A DNA stretch of 64,000 nt from Dyadobacter sp. NIV53 (lineage in GTDB: Bacteria > Bacteroidota > Bacteroidia > Cytophagales > Spirosomataceae). Positions 8,275-18,250 of the stretch are shown one piece after another; position 1 is the first letter of the stretch; each line of letters opens with the position of its first letter. Location: contig NZ_CP081299.1 of NCBI RefSeq assembly GCF_019711195.1, positions 5,862,501-5,926,500 on the forward strand. Reading direction: 5' to 3'. The notes under the pieces were generated by a model, which saw only the letters and a list, made by a program, of their open reading frames with translations, did not search any database and was not told the origin of the DNA. The position numbers and the translations under genes were made by a program.

Positions 8275-10061
8275 ATGAAAAAGATTGTAGCTTTTTTAAC
8301 AGTTGCGCTGAGCCTTGGCAATTTGACTTCCTGTAATCAGGATTTTCTTGACAAGCAGCCGCAGGACCAGTTTTCGGAAACTGCAGTATGGAACGATGCA
8401 GCGCTGATCCAGACTTTTATCAATAATACCTATCGTGGTCTTGGCCACGGTTTCAACAACGTGATGTTCTCTACTTACAGCGATGAATCCATGGCTGTAT
8501 GGGGGCCTGTTGTAAACGTGACCAAGGGCCTGATCAATGCCAGTGATATCAACGACTGGGCTTATGACCGCGCTTCCTATTTTGTTTGGGATAATGTTTA
8601 CAAAAATATACGGGCGACAAACCTGTTCTTCAGTAAGATTGAGGAAGCAACAACTCTGGACGCTGCTACAAAGGACATGTACAAGGGCGAGGAGCATTTT
8701 GTCCGGGCATATCTCTATCACAATCTGGTATCAGTTTATGGTGGTGTACCGCTGGTAACGGAGGCGTATGGCCTTGGGGAAGAGTACTCAATGGCGCGTA
8801 ATTCCTATGAAGAGTGTATCAAGTTTATTGCTGATGAATGCGATAAAGCCGCTGCATTGCTTCCTGTAACACAGTCTGCTGCCAATACCGGACGCGCCAC
8901 TAAGGGTGCTGCGATGGCACTTAAAGCACGTACGCTTTTGTATGCAGCCAGTGATTTGTATGCCAATCCAACCTGGTCAGCGGGATATGCCAATCCAGAG
9001 TTGATCGGTTATAAAGGTGGTGATCGTGCTGCAAGATGGAAAGCTGCCAAAGATGCTGCGAAGGCGGTTATTGATATGAACGTTTACAGCCTGAACGCAC
9101 CTAATCCGGTTACACTGGCTGATGCCTCTAAAAGCAGAGCTGATATGTTTGTATCGAAACAATCACCGGAGGATATCCATGTACGCTTTTTCCTGGCAAA
9201 ACTGGATAACGATGGAGCATGGCCGGGACGTTCCAATGGCCCTAATGGTTATCACAACTGGGGGGGAATACACCGCTTGGCCAGCTGGCGGATGATTATG
9301 AAATGAAGGACGGTACTAAATTTTCGTGGTCGAACCCGGCGCATGCCGCAGACCCGTACACTGGCCGCGATTCACGTTTCTATTCTGATATTTTATTTGA
9401 AGGAGCACCATGGAGACCACGTCCGGCTGATGTGATTGACAAAGATCCCAAAGGTATAATTCAAACAGGTTATTGGGAAAAATGGAACGCTGCTACATCA
9501 AAAGTAGAAGTTGTGGCGGGACTTGATACCAGAAAAGGACCCATTGAAGACTGGAACGGGACTTATTCAGGATATTATCTGAAAAAGTTTATGGATCCGG
9601 CAGTGGATGCTCAGTTTTTCAGATCTGAGGTGCCCTGGAGATTTATCAGATATACAGAGATTTTGCTCAACTATGCAGAAGCTTGTATCAATCTGGGTGA
9701 AGAAGCAGAGGCAAAGAAATATCTTAACATGATCCGTAAACGTGCAGCAATGCCTGATATTACTGAAACCGGCGCTGCACTGGTAAAACGTTATCAGAAT
9801 GAGCGTCGCATTGAAATGGCTTATGAAGAGCAGCGCTTTTTCGACGTTCGCCGCTGGATGATTGCTCCACAGGTTTATTCTAACGCACGTGGTGTTGAGC
9901 CGACCTATAAGTTAAATCCGGACAAGACCACTGCGGCGAAACCTACTTATAAGATCATTGAAGTTCAGGAACGTAAATGGGTGGATAGAAATTACTTCCT
10001 GCCTGTTAAGCTGGATGAAATGAATAAGAACAACAAGCTTATTCAGAATCCGGGATATTAA
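8275..10061 (+). pseudogene. susD: SusD/RagB nutrient-binding lipoprotein, frameshifted
   Basis: The N-terminal frame (8275-9306) gives a lipoprotein signal (MKKIVAFLTVALSLGNLTSC), then FLDKQPQDQFSETAVW and TPR-like helices. It loses register at a run of seven G at 9260-9266: HNWGG is followed by a nonsense tail, while the +1 frame continues NTPLGQLADDYEMKDG into the second piece (9303-10061), which holds the typical SusD C-terminus (IRYTEILLNYAEACINLGE, LNMIRKRA, NERRIEMAYEEQRFFDVRRW, LPVKLDEMNKNNKLIQNPGY). Adding one G restores a single 595-residue protein, the normal size. Either the gene is switched off by slippage in the G tract, is decaying, or the read is one base short. Partner of susC. 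Confidence 0.88.
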
Positions 10062-10077
10062 TTGAAGTGCATAAAAA

Positions 10078-10111
10078 TGAATGCCGGTCTGAGTGACCGG
10101 CATTCATTTTT
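10078..10111 (+). terminator. Rho-independent terminator after susCD
   Basis: A perfect 12-base stem TGAATGCCGGTC (10078-10089) and GACCGGCATTCA (10095-10106), loop TGAGT, followed by TTTTT. It closes the susCD operon and shows that the following regulator cannot start at the upstream in-frame codon at 10062, which would place the hairpin inside its coding region. Confidence 0.9.
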
Positions 10112-10133
10112 ACAACAGATTATAGATCGTCCT

Positions 10134-10907
10134 ATGTTACCAGCTAAATATTCCGCCCGCAAGAAATTTCATGTACTGCAATGTAAAATGCACACGCTGG
10201 ATGCGGGTCAGGAAAATCTTGCACATTACCGGCTTATTTTCATCCTGTTTGGCGAAGGAAAATTTATCCTGAACAGCGAAATATACACCTATGCATGTGA
10301 GGGTGTGATTTTTCTGGACCCAGGCCAGCAGGTTAAATTTCAGGATGACAGGGGTACAGAAGTATTGATGATCGCCTTTGACACGCATCTGGCCGAAGAT
10401 TTTCAACAAAAAAAGGCGTTCAGCCCCGATTTTGCGGACACCTATAAGTTGTTTGAAAATCTTTGCAAGGACATTAGGCTGGCACAAGGCAGGCCGCTGA
10501 ATAATGTTCGTGATGCACAGACGATCAGTTATATGACCAAACAGATTTCATTTGAACTGGCTGAGCAGCCTTCCTCTTTTCCTAAATTCATTAAAAGTAC
10601 CATCGACCTGATTGTGACGATTTTGGCGCGAAATAATTTTGAAGGGGCAAAGGCCAACGCACAATTTTTACAGCCAAATTTGACCGAATCAATGGTCAGA
10701 TATCTAGAAACACAGCTGCAACAAAACAAAAATATCCGAATAAGCGAGCTGCTGATAAATTTCAATATTTCCGAAGAAGCTGCCAATCTGTGCATGCTTA
10801 ATCACACCGGGCTGTCGCTCCGGAACTTTATTTTCAAATACAAAGCCGATCTGTTCAAAAGCAGAATGCTAAAAATAGACATTTCAGAGCTTTCGGATCG
10901 AAAGTGA
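10134..10907 (+). CDS. AraC-like transcriptional regulator with short C-terminus
   Basis: 257 residues from ATG 10134, chosen because it lies just beyond the terminator. The N-terminal part (LAHYRLIFILFGEGKFILNSE, EGVIFLDPGQQVKF) is a cupin-like AraC arm. The C-terminal part (NIRISELLINFNISEEAANLCMLNHTGLSLRNFIFKYKADLFKSRML) resembles the first helix-turn-helix and linker helix of an AraC domain. The second helix-turn-helix is missing: the frame stops at SELSDRK about 30 residues early. It therefore may be truncated or a divergent family member. Position directly after susCD suggests it controls that operon. Confidence 0.6.
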   Translation: MLPAKYSARKKFHVLQCKMHTLDAGQENLAHYRLIFILFGEGKFILNSEIYTYACEGVIFLDPGQQVKFQDDRGTEVLMIAFDTHLAEDFQQKKAFSPDFADTYKLFENLCKDIRLAQGRPLNNVRDAQTISYMTKQISFELAEQPSSFPKFIKSTIDLIVTILARNNFEGAKANAQFLQPNLTESMVRYLETQLQQNKNIRISELLINFNISEEAANLCMLNHTGLSLRNFIFKYKADLFKSRMLKIDISELSDRK

Positions 10908-11652
10908 ACTATTACCACAACCTATTGGCATTGTTTGATTCACGGCATTTCTCAGCTGTATCGTAAAACATTGTGGTGATTCAGGTTTCGTACTTCCTCA
11001 ACTTTTAGGCCTGTCTCAAAATATCCTTGATTCTCCGAAGGGTATCAAAATCTTTATTTATTGACCAACCAGCCGTGTGTGGTTTCCTGGTGATAACTAA
11101 AATGAAGTACTCCCCTAAACCGGACAGTGGAATTAATGAAAATCAAAAATTCCATCCATCGAAAATAATTGAAACCGCTCGTTGCGGGAATGAAGGCCGT
11201 ATTGCTCCGGGAACCTACAAAAATTATCTTGAATCAGTCAAATACTTATCACCACCCCGGTAAATGAAATATTGTAAGGACATATAAAAGATAGCCACTT
11301 ATACGAATAGATCCTGGAAAGCCATTACTGTACAGCTCTTTACGCTGTTGCCTGAATCTAGCTGGCTTTTCGTACTTACATCCTTAAAGGAATTTATATA
11401 ACTGTTGTTAGGTAACCGCTATTGATCCATAAAATCCGGAGGTATTATGGTAAAGATTAATATAGAATATTTATTTTTATTATTTTGTTGATTCATAGCC
11501 AATTATATCATTTTAACGAGCGATATGGAGTGGTTTTAGTGTAATTTAGCAGATCTTAAGAAAGCACAGAGAAAGTCTTTGGAAAGGAAGTTCCTGCCAG
11601 GTATGCCAGGGGATTAAGTATATAATGGTAATGGAACTGAGCCAAATCTAAG
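10908..11652. other. Intergenic region without a clear gene
   Basis: About 745 bases between the AraC-like gene and the histidine kinase. A 78-codon frame at 11027-11263 is present but its translation (rich in scattered basic and Pro residues) has no recognisable domain. A partial GTCTCAAAA at 11013 recalls the motif of the 1.7-3.6 kb region. The 200 bases before 11653 are AT-rich and probably contain the kinase promoter. Confidence 0.4.
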
Positions 11653-14169
11653 ATGCAGTACAATAAAATAAGGATCAATAGTTTACCTGCCATCATTATT
11701 ATTTTGTTGGTTACTCCACTATTTTCTTTCTCTCAAAAGATGTGGGCCGATCAATCGGAATTATTATTACAACTTAGAAAGAGCAAAGCAGATACAAATC
11801 GCGTGCACATTTTACTAAAGCTGGGCCAATATTATATGCTCAGGGAGTATTACCTATATAAAACAGGTAACCCCAGGACACAGCTCGACAGCGCTTCCTT
11901 GTTCGCAGAGCAGGCCCTTCACTTTAGTCAGGCATTAAAATATGAAAATGGAAAAAATGAGGCAATTTTATTAAAAGGAGATGTCCTGATCAGGAAACAT
12001 GAAATACGGTCTGCTCTTAATCTGTTAGGCACAATGCACGATTCGACGCGTTTTCGTTTACTGATCATATTGAGCAGGCATTATCTGTTTCATACCGACA
12101 GGTCCAAAACAGATTTGGACAGCTCTCTGTTTTTTCTAGAGCAGGCAAATAAAATACAGCCTGCTCAGTTATCAGCAAAATGGCAACCGGAACGTATACA
12201 CGTTAAAGCAATGTATGGCTTCATAGCCGAAGGTTTGCAGCAAAGTAAAAAGCTATACCTGGAAATGATAGATGAAATAAGTGCTCCTGGTAATGAAGAA
12301 ATGGAAGCACTTTTGTGGCACGAACTTTCAACACTAATCCCATTACGTGAGAAAACGGGAATAACCAGGTTGTATTGTTTAGAAAAAATGCATTCGCTAT
12401 ACAAAAAAAGCGGAAATCAGGAGAGAGAAGCATGGGCTTTAAAAACTATTGCAGACATACATTTGGTGCATGGTAAGCTGGATCTTGCTGAATCAGAATT
12501 ATTGGATGCACTTGATCTTTATAAAGCGATCGGCTATCAGGATCTGCACTATATTTATGACCTGCTGGCAGTTACCTACCGCAACAAAGGTGATTTTAGT
12601 AAGTGTATTTTTTATGGGTTAAAGGCAATAGAAAGCACGGAAGCTACAAATGATTCTACTTCGGCTACTACTTTTTACCGCCGCCTTGCAATTATGTACC
12701 GGGAATTAGGGCAGCCGGACAAAAGTGTGGAGTGGTATTCGAAAATGCTCAACAACCGGATATTTCAGGATGGCGACAACGTTTATAAATTCAGGGATGC
12801 GGGTTTTTTTGCAAGGGAACTCATAAAAATAAAAAGAGAGAAGGAAGCACTGGCCTATATTCTTGATATTAATGCTAAAAATAAACCGATCGGCATATAC
12901 GCAGAAGCATCTCTTGTTGGTTCTTTGGCTTACTGTTACCGGGCTATGAAGCAGGAGCGGCAGGCGGAAAAATATTACCTTGAATTGATAAAGCTGGCCG
13001 GACAGCTGCAAAAAGACAGTGAAATAACCACTGAAGTCTATTACGAGATCGGGCAGTATTTCATCGATAAGCTTCAATACGGGAAAGCGCTGGCCTATCT
13101 GCAAAAAGCACTGAACGCTTCTGAAAATACCAATTCAATTTCTTTAACCAAAGATATTCACCTGATGCTTTACAGGGCGGATTCTGGGTTGAAGAACTGG
13201 CCATCCGCTACAAAACATTTACTAATGCACAAACTGTTAAGCGATTCTATCTTCAATGAAACCAAAAACTGGCAGATACAAGAATTACAGGTTCAATTCG
13301 AAACTGCTAAAAAACAAAAGGATATTGAATTGCTTAACAGCCAGAACCAGTTGCAGCGCATCAGGGTTGAGGAAGTTAACAGAACAAAAAATATTACCCT
13401 GGCTGCTGTTGTTCTCTTACTAATTATTATCGGGCTATTGCTGAACCGTTACCTTATAAAACAAAGAAGTAACCGAAAACTAGAGGCTAACCAGAAGGAG
13501 CTTGACCAAAAAAATATCTTTTTAGAAACGCTGAATGCAGAGCAGGATATATTGCTCAAAGAAAAAGAATGGTTGATCAAAGAAGTGCATCATCGGGTCA
13601 AGAATAACCTTCAGATGGTAACCAGCCTGCTTTATTCCCAATCCCTCTATCTTCAGGACGATGCGGCGGTCCTGGCAATAAAGGATAGCCTGCGGAGAAT
13701 GCAGACGATGTCGCTGATCCATCAGAAGCTTTACCAGGATGACAATATTTCAAAAATTTCCATGCCTGGATATATCAATGACCTGATGGGTTACCTGCAT
13801 GAGAGCTTTGATACAGACAACCGTATCACTTTTGAACAAACTATTGAGGACCTGGATCTTGATGTATCGCAGGCAATTCCGCTGGGATTGATCATTACCG
13901 AAAGTATTGTCAATGCCATTAAGTATGCGTTTTTGAATGGGGAGAGAGGGGTTGTGGACATAAATTTGCAGCGTGACGGGCCTGATCATCTATTGCTCAA
14001 AATATCGGACAATGGTATCGGCTTGCCGGCAGAGCTCGACATCATGCAGCAAAACTCCATGGGGCTCGTTCTGATGCAGGGGCTTACCAGGCAATTAAAA
14101 GGGAGTTTTACTATTGAAAGTAATCAGGGCGTACATATAGTTGTCAGGTTTATCAGTTTAAATAAATGA
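11653..14169 (+). CDS. TPR-domain sensor histidine kinase (HisKA_2 type)
   Basis: An 838-residue membrane kinase. A signal peptide (to about residue 28) leads a periplasmic region of tetratricopeptide-like helices up to about 520. A coiled stretch precedes one transmembrane helix at about 581-600 (TLAAVVLLLIIIGLLLNRYLI). The cytoplasmic part has a HisKA_2 dimerisation domain with EVHHRVKNNLQMV (phosphoacceptor His near 646-647) and an HATPase domain with N-box ESIVNAIKYAF and the DNGIGLP loop. It would sense a signal through its TPR part and phosphorylate a response regulator. The obvious partner is encoded 138 bases downstream on the same strand. Confidence 0.9.
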   Translation: MQYNKIRINSLPAIIIILLVTPLFSFSQKMWADQSELLLQLRKSKADTNRVHILLKLGQYYMLREYYLYKTGNPRTQLDSASLFAEQALHFSQALKYENGKNEAILLKGDVLIRKHEIRSALNLLGTMHDSTRFRLLIILSRHYLFHTDRSKTDLDSSLFFLEQANKIQPAQLSAKWQPERIHVKAMYGFIAEGLQQSKKLYLEMIDEISAPGNEEMEALLWHELSTLIPLREKTGITRLYCLEKMHSLYKKSGNQEREAWALKTIADIHLVHGKLDLAESELLDALDLYKAIGYQDLHYIYDLLAVTYRNKGDFSKCIFYGLKAIESTEATNDSTSATTFYRRLAIMYRELGQPDKSVEWYSKMLNNRIFQDGDNVYKFRDAGFFARELIKIKREKEALAYILDINAKNKPIGIYAEASLVGSLAYCYRAMKQERQAEKYYLELIKLAGQLQKDSEITTEVYYEIGQYFIDKLQYGKALAYLQKALNASENTNSISLTKDIHLMLYRADSGLKNWPSATKHLLMHKLLSDSIFNETKNWQIQELQVQFETAKKQKDIELLNSQNQLQRIRVEEVNRTKNITLAAVVLLLIIIGLLLNRYLIKQRSNRKLEANQKELDQKNIFLETLNAEQDILLKEKEWLIKEVHHRVKNNLQMVTSLLYSQSLYLQDDAAVLAIKDSLRRMQTMSLIHQKLYQDDNISKISMPGYINDLMGYLHESFDTDNRITFEQTIEDLDLDVSQAIPLGLIITESIVNAIKYAFLNGERGVVDINLQRDGPDHLLLKISDNGIGLPAELDIMQQNSMGLVLMQGLTRQLKGSFTIESNQGVHIVVRFISLNK

Positions 14170-14307
14170 CTAATGTTAAGTTAAGGATAACTTTGCCGCT
14201 GGTATGGTATCCAATATTAGATTTGATCCTGAATTAAATCGTAAGACAGTTTTGCAGTCGGTTGGGCCGCAATCGTTCAAAATTTCATTCCTTAAAATCT
14301 CTATAAA

Positions 14308-16284
14308 ATGCGTAACAAAATACTGATTGTAGAGGATGAATTTGTTGTAGCCAATGCGCTTCGTTTGGCAGTACAGCAGGCTGGTTATAGGGTGACTGAT
14401 ATTGTGGCTTCGGCGGGGGAAGCCGATGAGAGTCTGGAAAAACAAAAACCAGATATTGTACTGCTGGATATTCGTTTAAACGGAAAAAGATCGGGTATCG
14501 ACTTTGCAAGGAAACTGAGGGCTGAAAATATTGCTTTTATTTATTTATCTGCGAACTCAAGCCAAAAAATTCTCGAAGAAGCCAAGACAACCGAACCGTA
14601 TGGATTTCTTGTCAAACCATTCAGGGAAAAGGATTTGCTCGTTACGCTGGATATTGCCTGGTACCGTCACACACACAGCCTTGAGACAAAATTACGGCAG
14701 GAAGAACTTTTGCAAAAACAGTTAGAAGAAATAAACACAGAAACGTCTGATGCTGAACAAAAGTTACTGAGGATTGGCCGTTTGATCCAGCCTTACATAC
14801 CATTTGATCTTATTATTTCAGGATCCCGGCCGCGTGATGCTGCTCAATTTAATGATATTGGTTATTTACGCATCGGGTTTGATGAATACCAGTTTATTGG
14901 TGGAAAGGAATTGACGACCATTGCAGGTTTAAAACAAAATGCGCTTTCCGAAGTAGTTGAAATAAATAGTGGAAATACTGATGCGGCCATTTATCATGAT
15001 GAAATCCCAAAACAAAATCCGGGCGTCCTTTCACTTCAAAAAATATTGTTTGATTCTTTTCAATTACAGTCATACCTGGTATTTCCTGTTGTTCTAAGCA
15101 ATGGCTTGTCGGTTCAATATTCTTTTTACAGCCGTCAGCGTGATATTTATTCCAAAAATCATATTGCGTTACTGAACCGTTTGAAAACGTATCTGGGCGA
15201 CGTAGCAGAAACGAAGATTGGGTACAATGTGTCGCCGGCTTTATCAGAAGGCGAGCCGGATTTTGACAATAAAAACAAAAGTGGAAAGGTGAATTATCCG
15301 GGATTCCAAAGCATTATAGGAAACCATCCTCTTTTGCTGGCTGCCCTGGATCTTACGACGCAGGTAGCACCTTATAACACTTCGGTTTTAATACTCGGTG
15401 AAAGTGGCACCGGAAAAGAGAAAGTTGCTCAATCCATTCACTCGCTTTCACCCAGGAAAAACGGCCCGTTCATCAGGGTGAATTGTGCTGCAATTCCGGC
15501 CACATTAATAGAATCTGAGTTATTCGGTCACGAAAAGGGCGCATTTACGGGTGCCATTGAAAAAAGAAAGGGAAAATTTGAGCAGGCTGATAACGGGACC
15601 ATTTTTTTGGATGAGATAGGAGAGTTGCCACTCGAATTGCAGGTCAAACTGTTACGTGTTTTGCAGGAAAAGGAAATTGAAATTGTTGGCAGCAGTTCTC
15701 ACAGGAAAGTGAATGTACGCATTGTGGCCGCCACAAACCGAAACCTGGAACAGGAAGTAGCGAAGGGAACATTCAGGCTGGATCTCTATTATCGCCTCAA
15801 CGTTTTTCCCATTACATTGCCGCCTTTGCGGGACAGAAAAAGTGATATTGAAGCTCTGACCTTGTTCTTTGCAAGTAAATATTGCAATGAGTTCAACAAA
15901 ACGTTTATCGGTATTGCAACATCCATGATGGAAGAAATGCATGCTTATGACTGGCCGGGAAATATTCGTGAACTCGAGAATGTTCTGGAGCAGTCTGTTA
16001 TTCTTAACGATGGGAAATCCAGATTGGAATTAAAGCGAAGCCTTATCCCGGCGGCAGAATTATCCGGTAAAGTAAATATTGAAACGCTCGAAGATGTGAA
16101 GCAGGTTCAGCGGGAAACGGAAAGAGAATATATCATTTCCATTCTTAAAAAAGTGAATGGCCGTATTCGTGGTGTAGATGGCGCTGCGGAACTACTGAAT
16201 ATCAAACCAACCACCCTGGAATCAAAAATGGCTAAGTTGGGAATCAAAAAAGAATATTTTATCAATTCGACGGGAAACTCTTAG
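14308..16284 (+). CDS. Sigma-54-dependent response regulator (enhancer-binding protein)
   Basis: 658 residues with three parts. Residues 1-120 are a receiver domain (phosphoacceptor Asp54 in VLLDIRL, Lys in LVKPF). A middle region of about 120-330 looks GAF-like but is divergent. Residues about 335-570 are an AAA+ sigma-54 interaction domain: Walker A GESGTGKE (364-371), the GAFTGA loop (411-416) that contacts sigma-54, Walker B TIFLDEIGEL, and the R-finger region YYRLNVFPI. The C-terminal 50 residues carry a Fis-type helix-turn-helix (GVDGAAELLNIKPTTLESKMAKLGI). It activates RpoN promoters by ATP hydrolysis when phosphorylated, most likely by the kinase just upstream. Two dyads beginning about 100 bases after its stop are good candidates for its binding sites. 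Confidence 0.93.
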   Translation: MRNKILIVEDEFVVANALRLAVQQAGYRVTDIVASAGEADESLEKQKPDIVLLDIRLNGKRSGIDFARKLRAENIAFIYLSANSSQKILEEAKTTEPYGFLVKPFREKDLLVTLDIAWYRHTHSLETKLRQEELLQKQLEEINTETSDAEQKLLRIGRLIQPYIPFDLIISGSRPRDAAQFNDIGYLRIGFDEYQFIGGKELTTIAGLKQNALSEVVEINSGNTDAAIYHDEIPKQNPGVLSLQKILFDSFQLQSYLVFPVVLSNGLSVQYSFYSRQRDIYSKNHIALLNRLKTYLGDVAETKIGYNVSPALSEGEPDFDNKNKSGKVNYPGFQSIIGNHPLLLAALDLTTQVAPYNTSVLILGESGTGKEKVAQSIHSLSPRKNGPFIRVNCAAIPATLIESELFGHEKGAFTGAIEKRKGKFEQADNGTIFLDEIGELPLELQVKLLRVLQEKEIEIVGSSSHRKVNVRIVAATNRNLEQEVAKGTFRLDLYYRLNVFPITLPPLRDRKSDIEALTLFFASKYCNEFNKTFIGIATSMMEEMHAYDWPGNIRELENVLEQSVILNDGKSRLELKRSLIPAAELSGKVNIETLEDVKQVQRETEREYIISILKKVNGRIRGVDGAAELLNIKPTTLESKMAKLGIKKEYFINSTGNS

Positions 16285-16387
16285 ACTTACATTCAGTTCG
16301 TTTTTAAATCAAATTAATATCCACAATATCGGGTTCGCTTGCCGCAGGACCGGTTGATTAGCCGTGCCAAGGATAGCTATTACCCGG

Positions 16388-16435
16388 CTCCGATATTTAC
16401 GGAGTTCGTAGCAGCTAACTCCGATATTTTTGGAG
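16388..16435. promoter_or_regulatory. Paired dyads, candidate upstream activating sequence
   Basis: Two copies of a dyad: CTCCGATATTTACGGAG (16388-16404) and CTCCGATATTTTTGGAG (16419-16435). They start 31 bases apart, close to three helical turns, so a protein would bind both on one face of the DNA. They lie between the sigma-54 activator gene and a sigma-54-like promoter about 110 bases further on, the classic arrangement of enhancer-binding-protein sites. Confidence 0.5.
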
Positions 16436-16542
16436 TGATTCACTGGTTTTTCCTGTTGCTACTAATCCATAATTTTTATTAATTGATTGATATTCAGTAT
16501 TTTAAAAAATTAATTTTTCCAAATTTTAATTTTGTAGCTGTA

Positions 16543-16558
16543 TGGCATGTGTTTGGTT
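16543..16558 (+). promoter_or_regulatory. Possible sigma-54 promoter
   Basis: TGGCATGTGTTTGGTT. The -24 element matches TGGCA with the following G; the -12 element keeps a T and a G at the right distance but has TGGT instead of TTGC. Its position about 45 bases before the hydrolase start and downstream of the paired dyads supports it, but the weak -12 half keeps confidence low. Confidence 0.35.
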
Positions 16559-16601
16559 ACAATATCTTTAAACAGGGATAGGATACATTAAACTATGAAA
16601 A

Positions 16602-17450
16602 ATGTCTTTCATGGAGCCAAAGGAAAAATATACGACATCAATTTTCAGGAACAATAATGAGCAGAATGTTTTTTATAGGAAATGGATGACCAACAGCAAA
16701 CCAAAAGGTATTGTGCTAATCGTTCACGGACTAAATTCCCATGGCGGATATTATCAAAACTTTGCCATACAACTCAACGAAAACGACTATGAAGTTTATG
16801 CATTTGACCTTCGTGGCCGCGGACAGTCGGATGGTGAACGGTACTACATTTCGGACTATAATGATATTATTTCAGACATAGATCTGTTAATGAATATTGC
16901 AAAATCCCCATATCCGACTGTGCCTGTGTTTTTATTTGGCCATAGTGCCGGTGGCGTATTTGCATCAGTTTACACAGTGAAGTATCAGTCTAAACTGAAA
17001 GGGCTGATTTCTGAAAGTTTTGCGTTTCAACTTCCTGCGCCTGATTTTGCCCTGGCCAGTATAAAGTTCCTTAGTTTTATCATTCCACATACGCGGCTGG
17101 TCAGGTTGAAGAATGAGGATTTTTCCAGAGACAAAACTATTGTGGAAAAGATAAACAATGACCCCTTGCTTGCAAAAGAAAAGCAGCCGGCCAAAACAAT
17201 GCAGCAGCTATTACTTGCCGCTGAATATTTGAAAACGGAAATGCCTGAAATTAAACTTCCACTTCTTATACTTCATGGTACCGGAGATAGGGCTGCCAAA
17301 CCCAGCGGAAGCGAATACTTTATGGAACATGCATCTTCGGAGGATAAGCAACTGAAATTATATGAAGGGCACTATCATGATCTGCTAAACGACAAATACA
17401 ATGGGATCGTAATCAGGGACATTCTGCGCTGGCTAAACGAAAGGGTATGA
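16602..17450 (+). CDS. Monoacylglycerol lipase-like alpha/beta hydrolase
   Basis: A 282-residue cytosolic serine hydrolase of the Hydrolase_4 (monoacylglycerol lipase/lysophospholipase) type. The oxyanion region is VLIVHGLNSHGGYY, then FDLRGRGQSDG, the nucleophile elbow GHSAGG (Ser near 119), the acid in ILHGTGDRAAKP and the catalytic His in YEGHYHDLLND. All three triad positions are present. An alternative start at the second Met, nine bases on, cannot be excluded. It begins a run of same-strand genes leading to an aldehyde dehydrogenase, suggesting a role in turning over membrane or storage lipids, probably under control of the sigma-54 regulator encoded immediately upstream. Confidence 0.85.
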   Translation: MSFMEPKEKYTTSIFRNNNEQNVFYRKWMTNSKPKGIVLIVHGLNSHGGYYQNFAIQLNENDYEVYAFDLRGRGQSDGERYYISDYNDIISDIDLLMNIAKSPYPTVPVFLFGHSAGGVFASVYTVKYQSKLKGLISESFAFQLPAPDFALASIKFLSFIIPHTRLVRLKNEDFSRDKTIVEKINNDPLLAKEKQPAKTMQQLLLAAEYLKTEMPEIKLPLLILHGTGDRAAKPSGSEYFMEHASSEDKQLKLYEGHYHDLLNDKYNGIVIRDILRWLNERV

Positions 17451-17607
17451 AATGAGAGTAATTTTCGTCATCAGAATAAGAATTCGTGGGAATTAACACA
17501 CGATCATCTTTATGAGGTAAGCATTTAAAATCAATCAGGAATTGGAGGAAGTTATTAATTCTTTGAAATAACGGGCTTAACCTTTATACTTCCAGAATAG
17601 CGCAGCC

Positions 17608-18141
17608 ATGAAAGCAATGTTAAAAAATCAAATGTCGCCTGATACAAAATACGGTGTGAGATATGTAGAAAGTTTTTCAATTAGCCTTCCGGCTGAACAG
17701 ATTGATCTGTACAAATGGATTGTGGAAATGACGGAGCCGGATTACAAATCATACTCGACTGCCCACGTTGCAATGAACAGTTATTTTGAAAACGGGGTGC
17801 TTTTCATGACTAATGTTGAGAACATTGGCACGGACATGGTTGTGCAGCATTATGAACTAAAAAATCATTCCGCGCAACATGTTCAGCTTTATTCGGCTAA
17901 GTCAGAAGCTTTTATCATGAGATGGTTTCGTGTTATTGTCGGAGTACCATGGGAAATGCAGATCATACCAAAATCCAGCGACACTTGCGAACTCATATGT
18001 CTTGTTGGTGCAGATTATCCAAATTTATTCATAAAGACAGCGGCCTGGCTTAATGGCTTGGGCGGCACTTTTCTCAGTAAGCATTTGTCGAAAGAAGGCA
18101 AAGCATTTGCAAATGATATTGAACGGAAATTCAGACGATGA
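17608..18141 (+). CDS. Hypothetical protein, possibly SRPBCC-like
   Basis: 177 residues, no signal peptide or membrane helix. The pattern of alternating strands (VRYVESFSISLPAEQIDLYKWI, HVAMNSYFENGVLFMTNVENIG, VVQHYELKNHS, MQIIPKSSDTCELICLVGAD) ending in a long amphipathic helix (FIKTAAWLNGLGGTFLSKHLSKEGKAFANDIER) suggests a START/SRPBCC-type lipid-binding fold. That is a fold guess from the secondary-structure pattern, not a motif match. It sits between a lipase-like hydrolase and an aldehyde dehydrogenase on the same strand, which fits a lipid-related role. Confidence 0.6.
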   Translation: MKAMLKNQMSPDTKYGVRYVESFSISLPAEQIDLYKWIVEMTEPDYKSYSTAHVAMNSYFENGVLFMTNVENIGTDMVVQHYELKNHSAQHVQLYSAKSEAFIMRWFRVIVGVPWEMQIIPKSSDTCELICLVGADYPNLFIKTAAWLNGLGGTFLSKHLSKEGKAFANDIERKFRR

Positions 18142-18250
18142 TGATTTTTAGCATTCGGCAATCCGGCCCGAATTGGTCAAAAAAGGTGGCTTGGCCCCGT
18201 CGACGGCCGATGTCAAACAAATTAGTGAAACCCACCAACAACATAATGCA

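Noticed and set aside
10062..10133. Upstream in-frame start for the AraC-like regulator
   Set aside because: It would place a perfect rho-independent terminator inside the coding region.
11027..11263. 78-codon plus-strand frame before the histidine kinase
   Set aside because: Composition is not convincing and nothing in the sequence resembles a known family.
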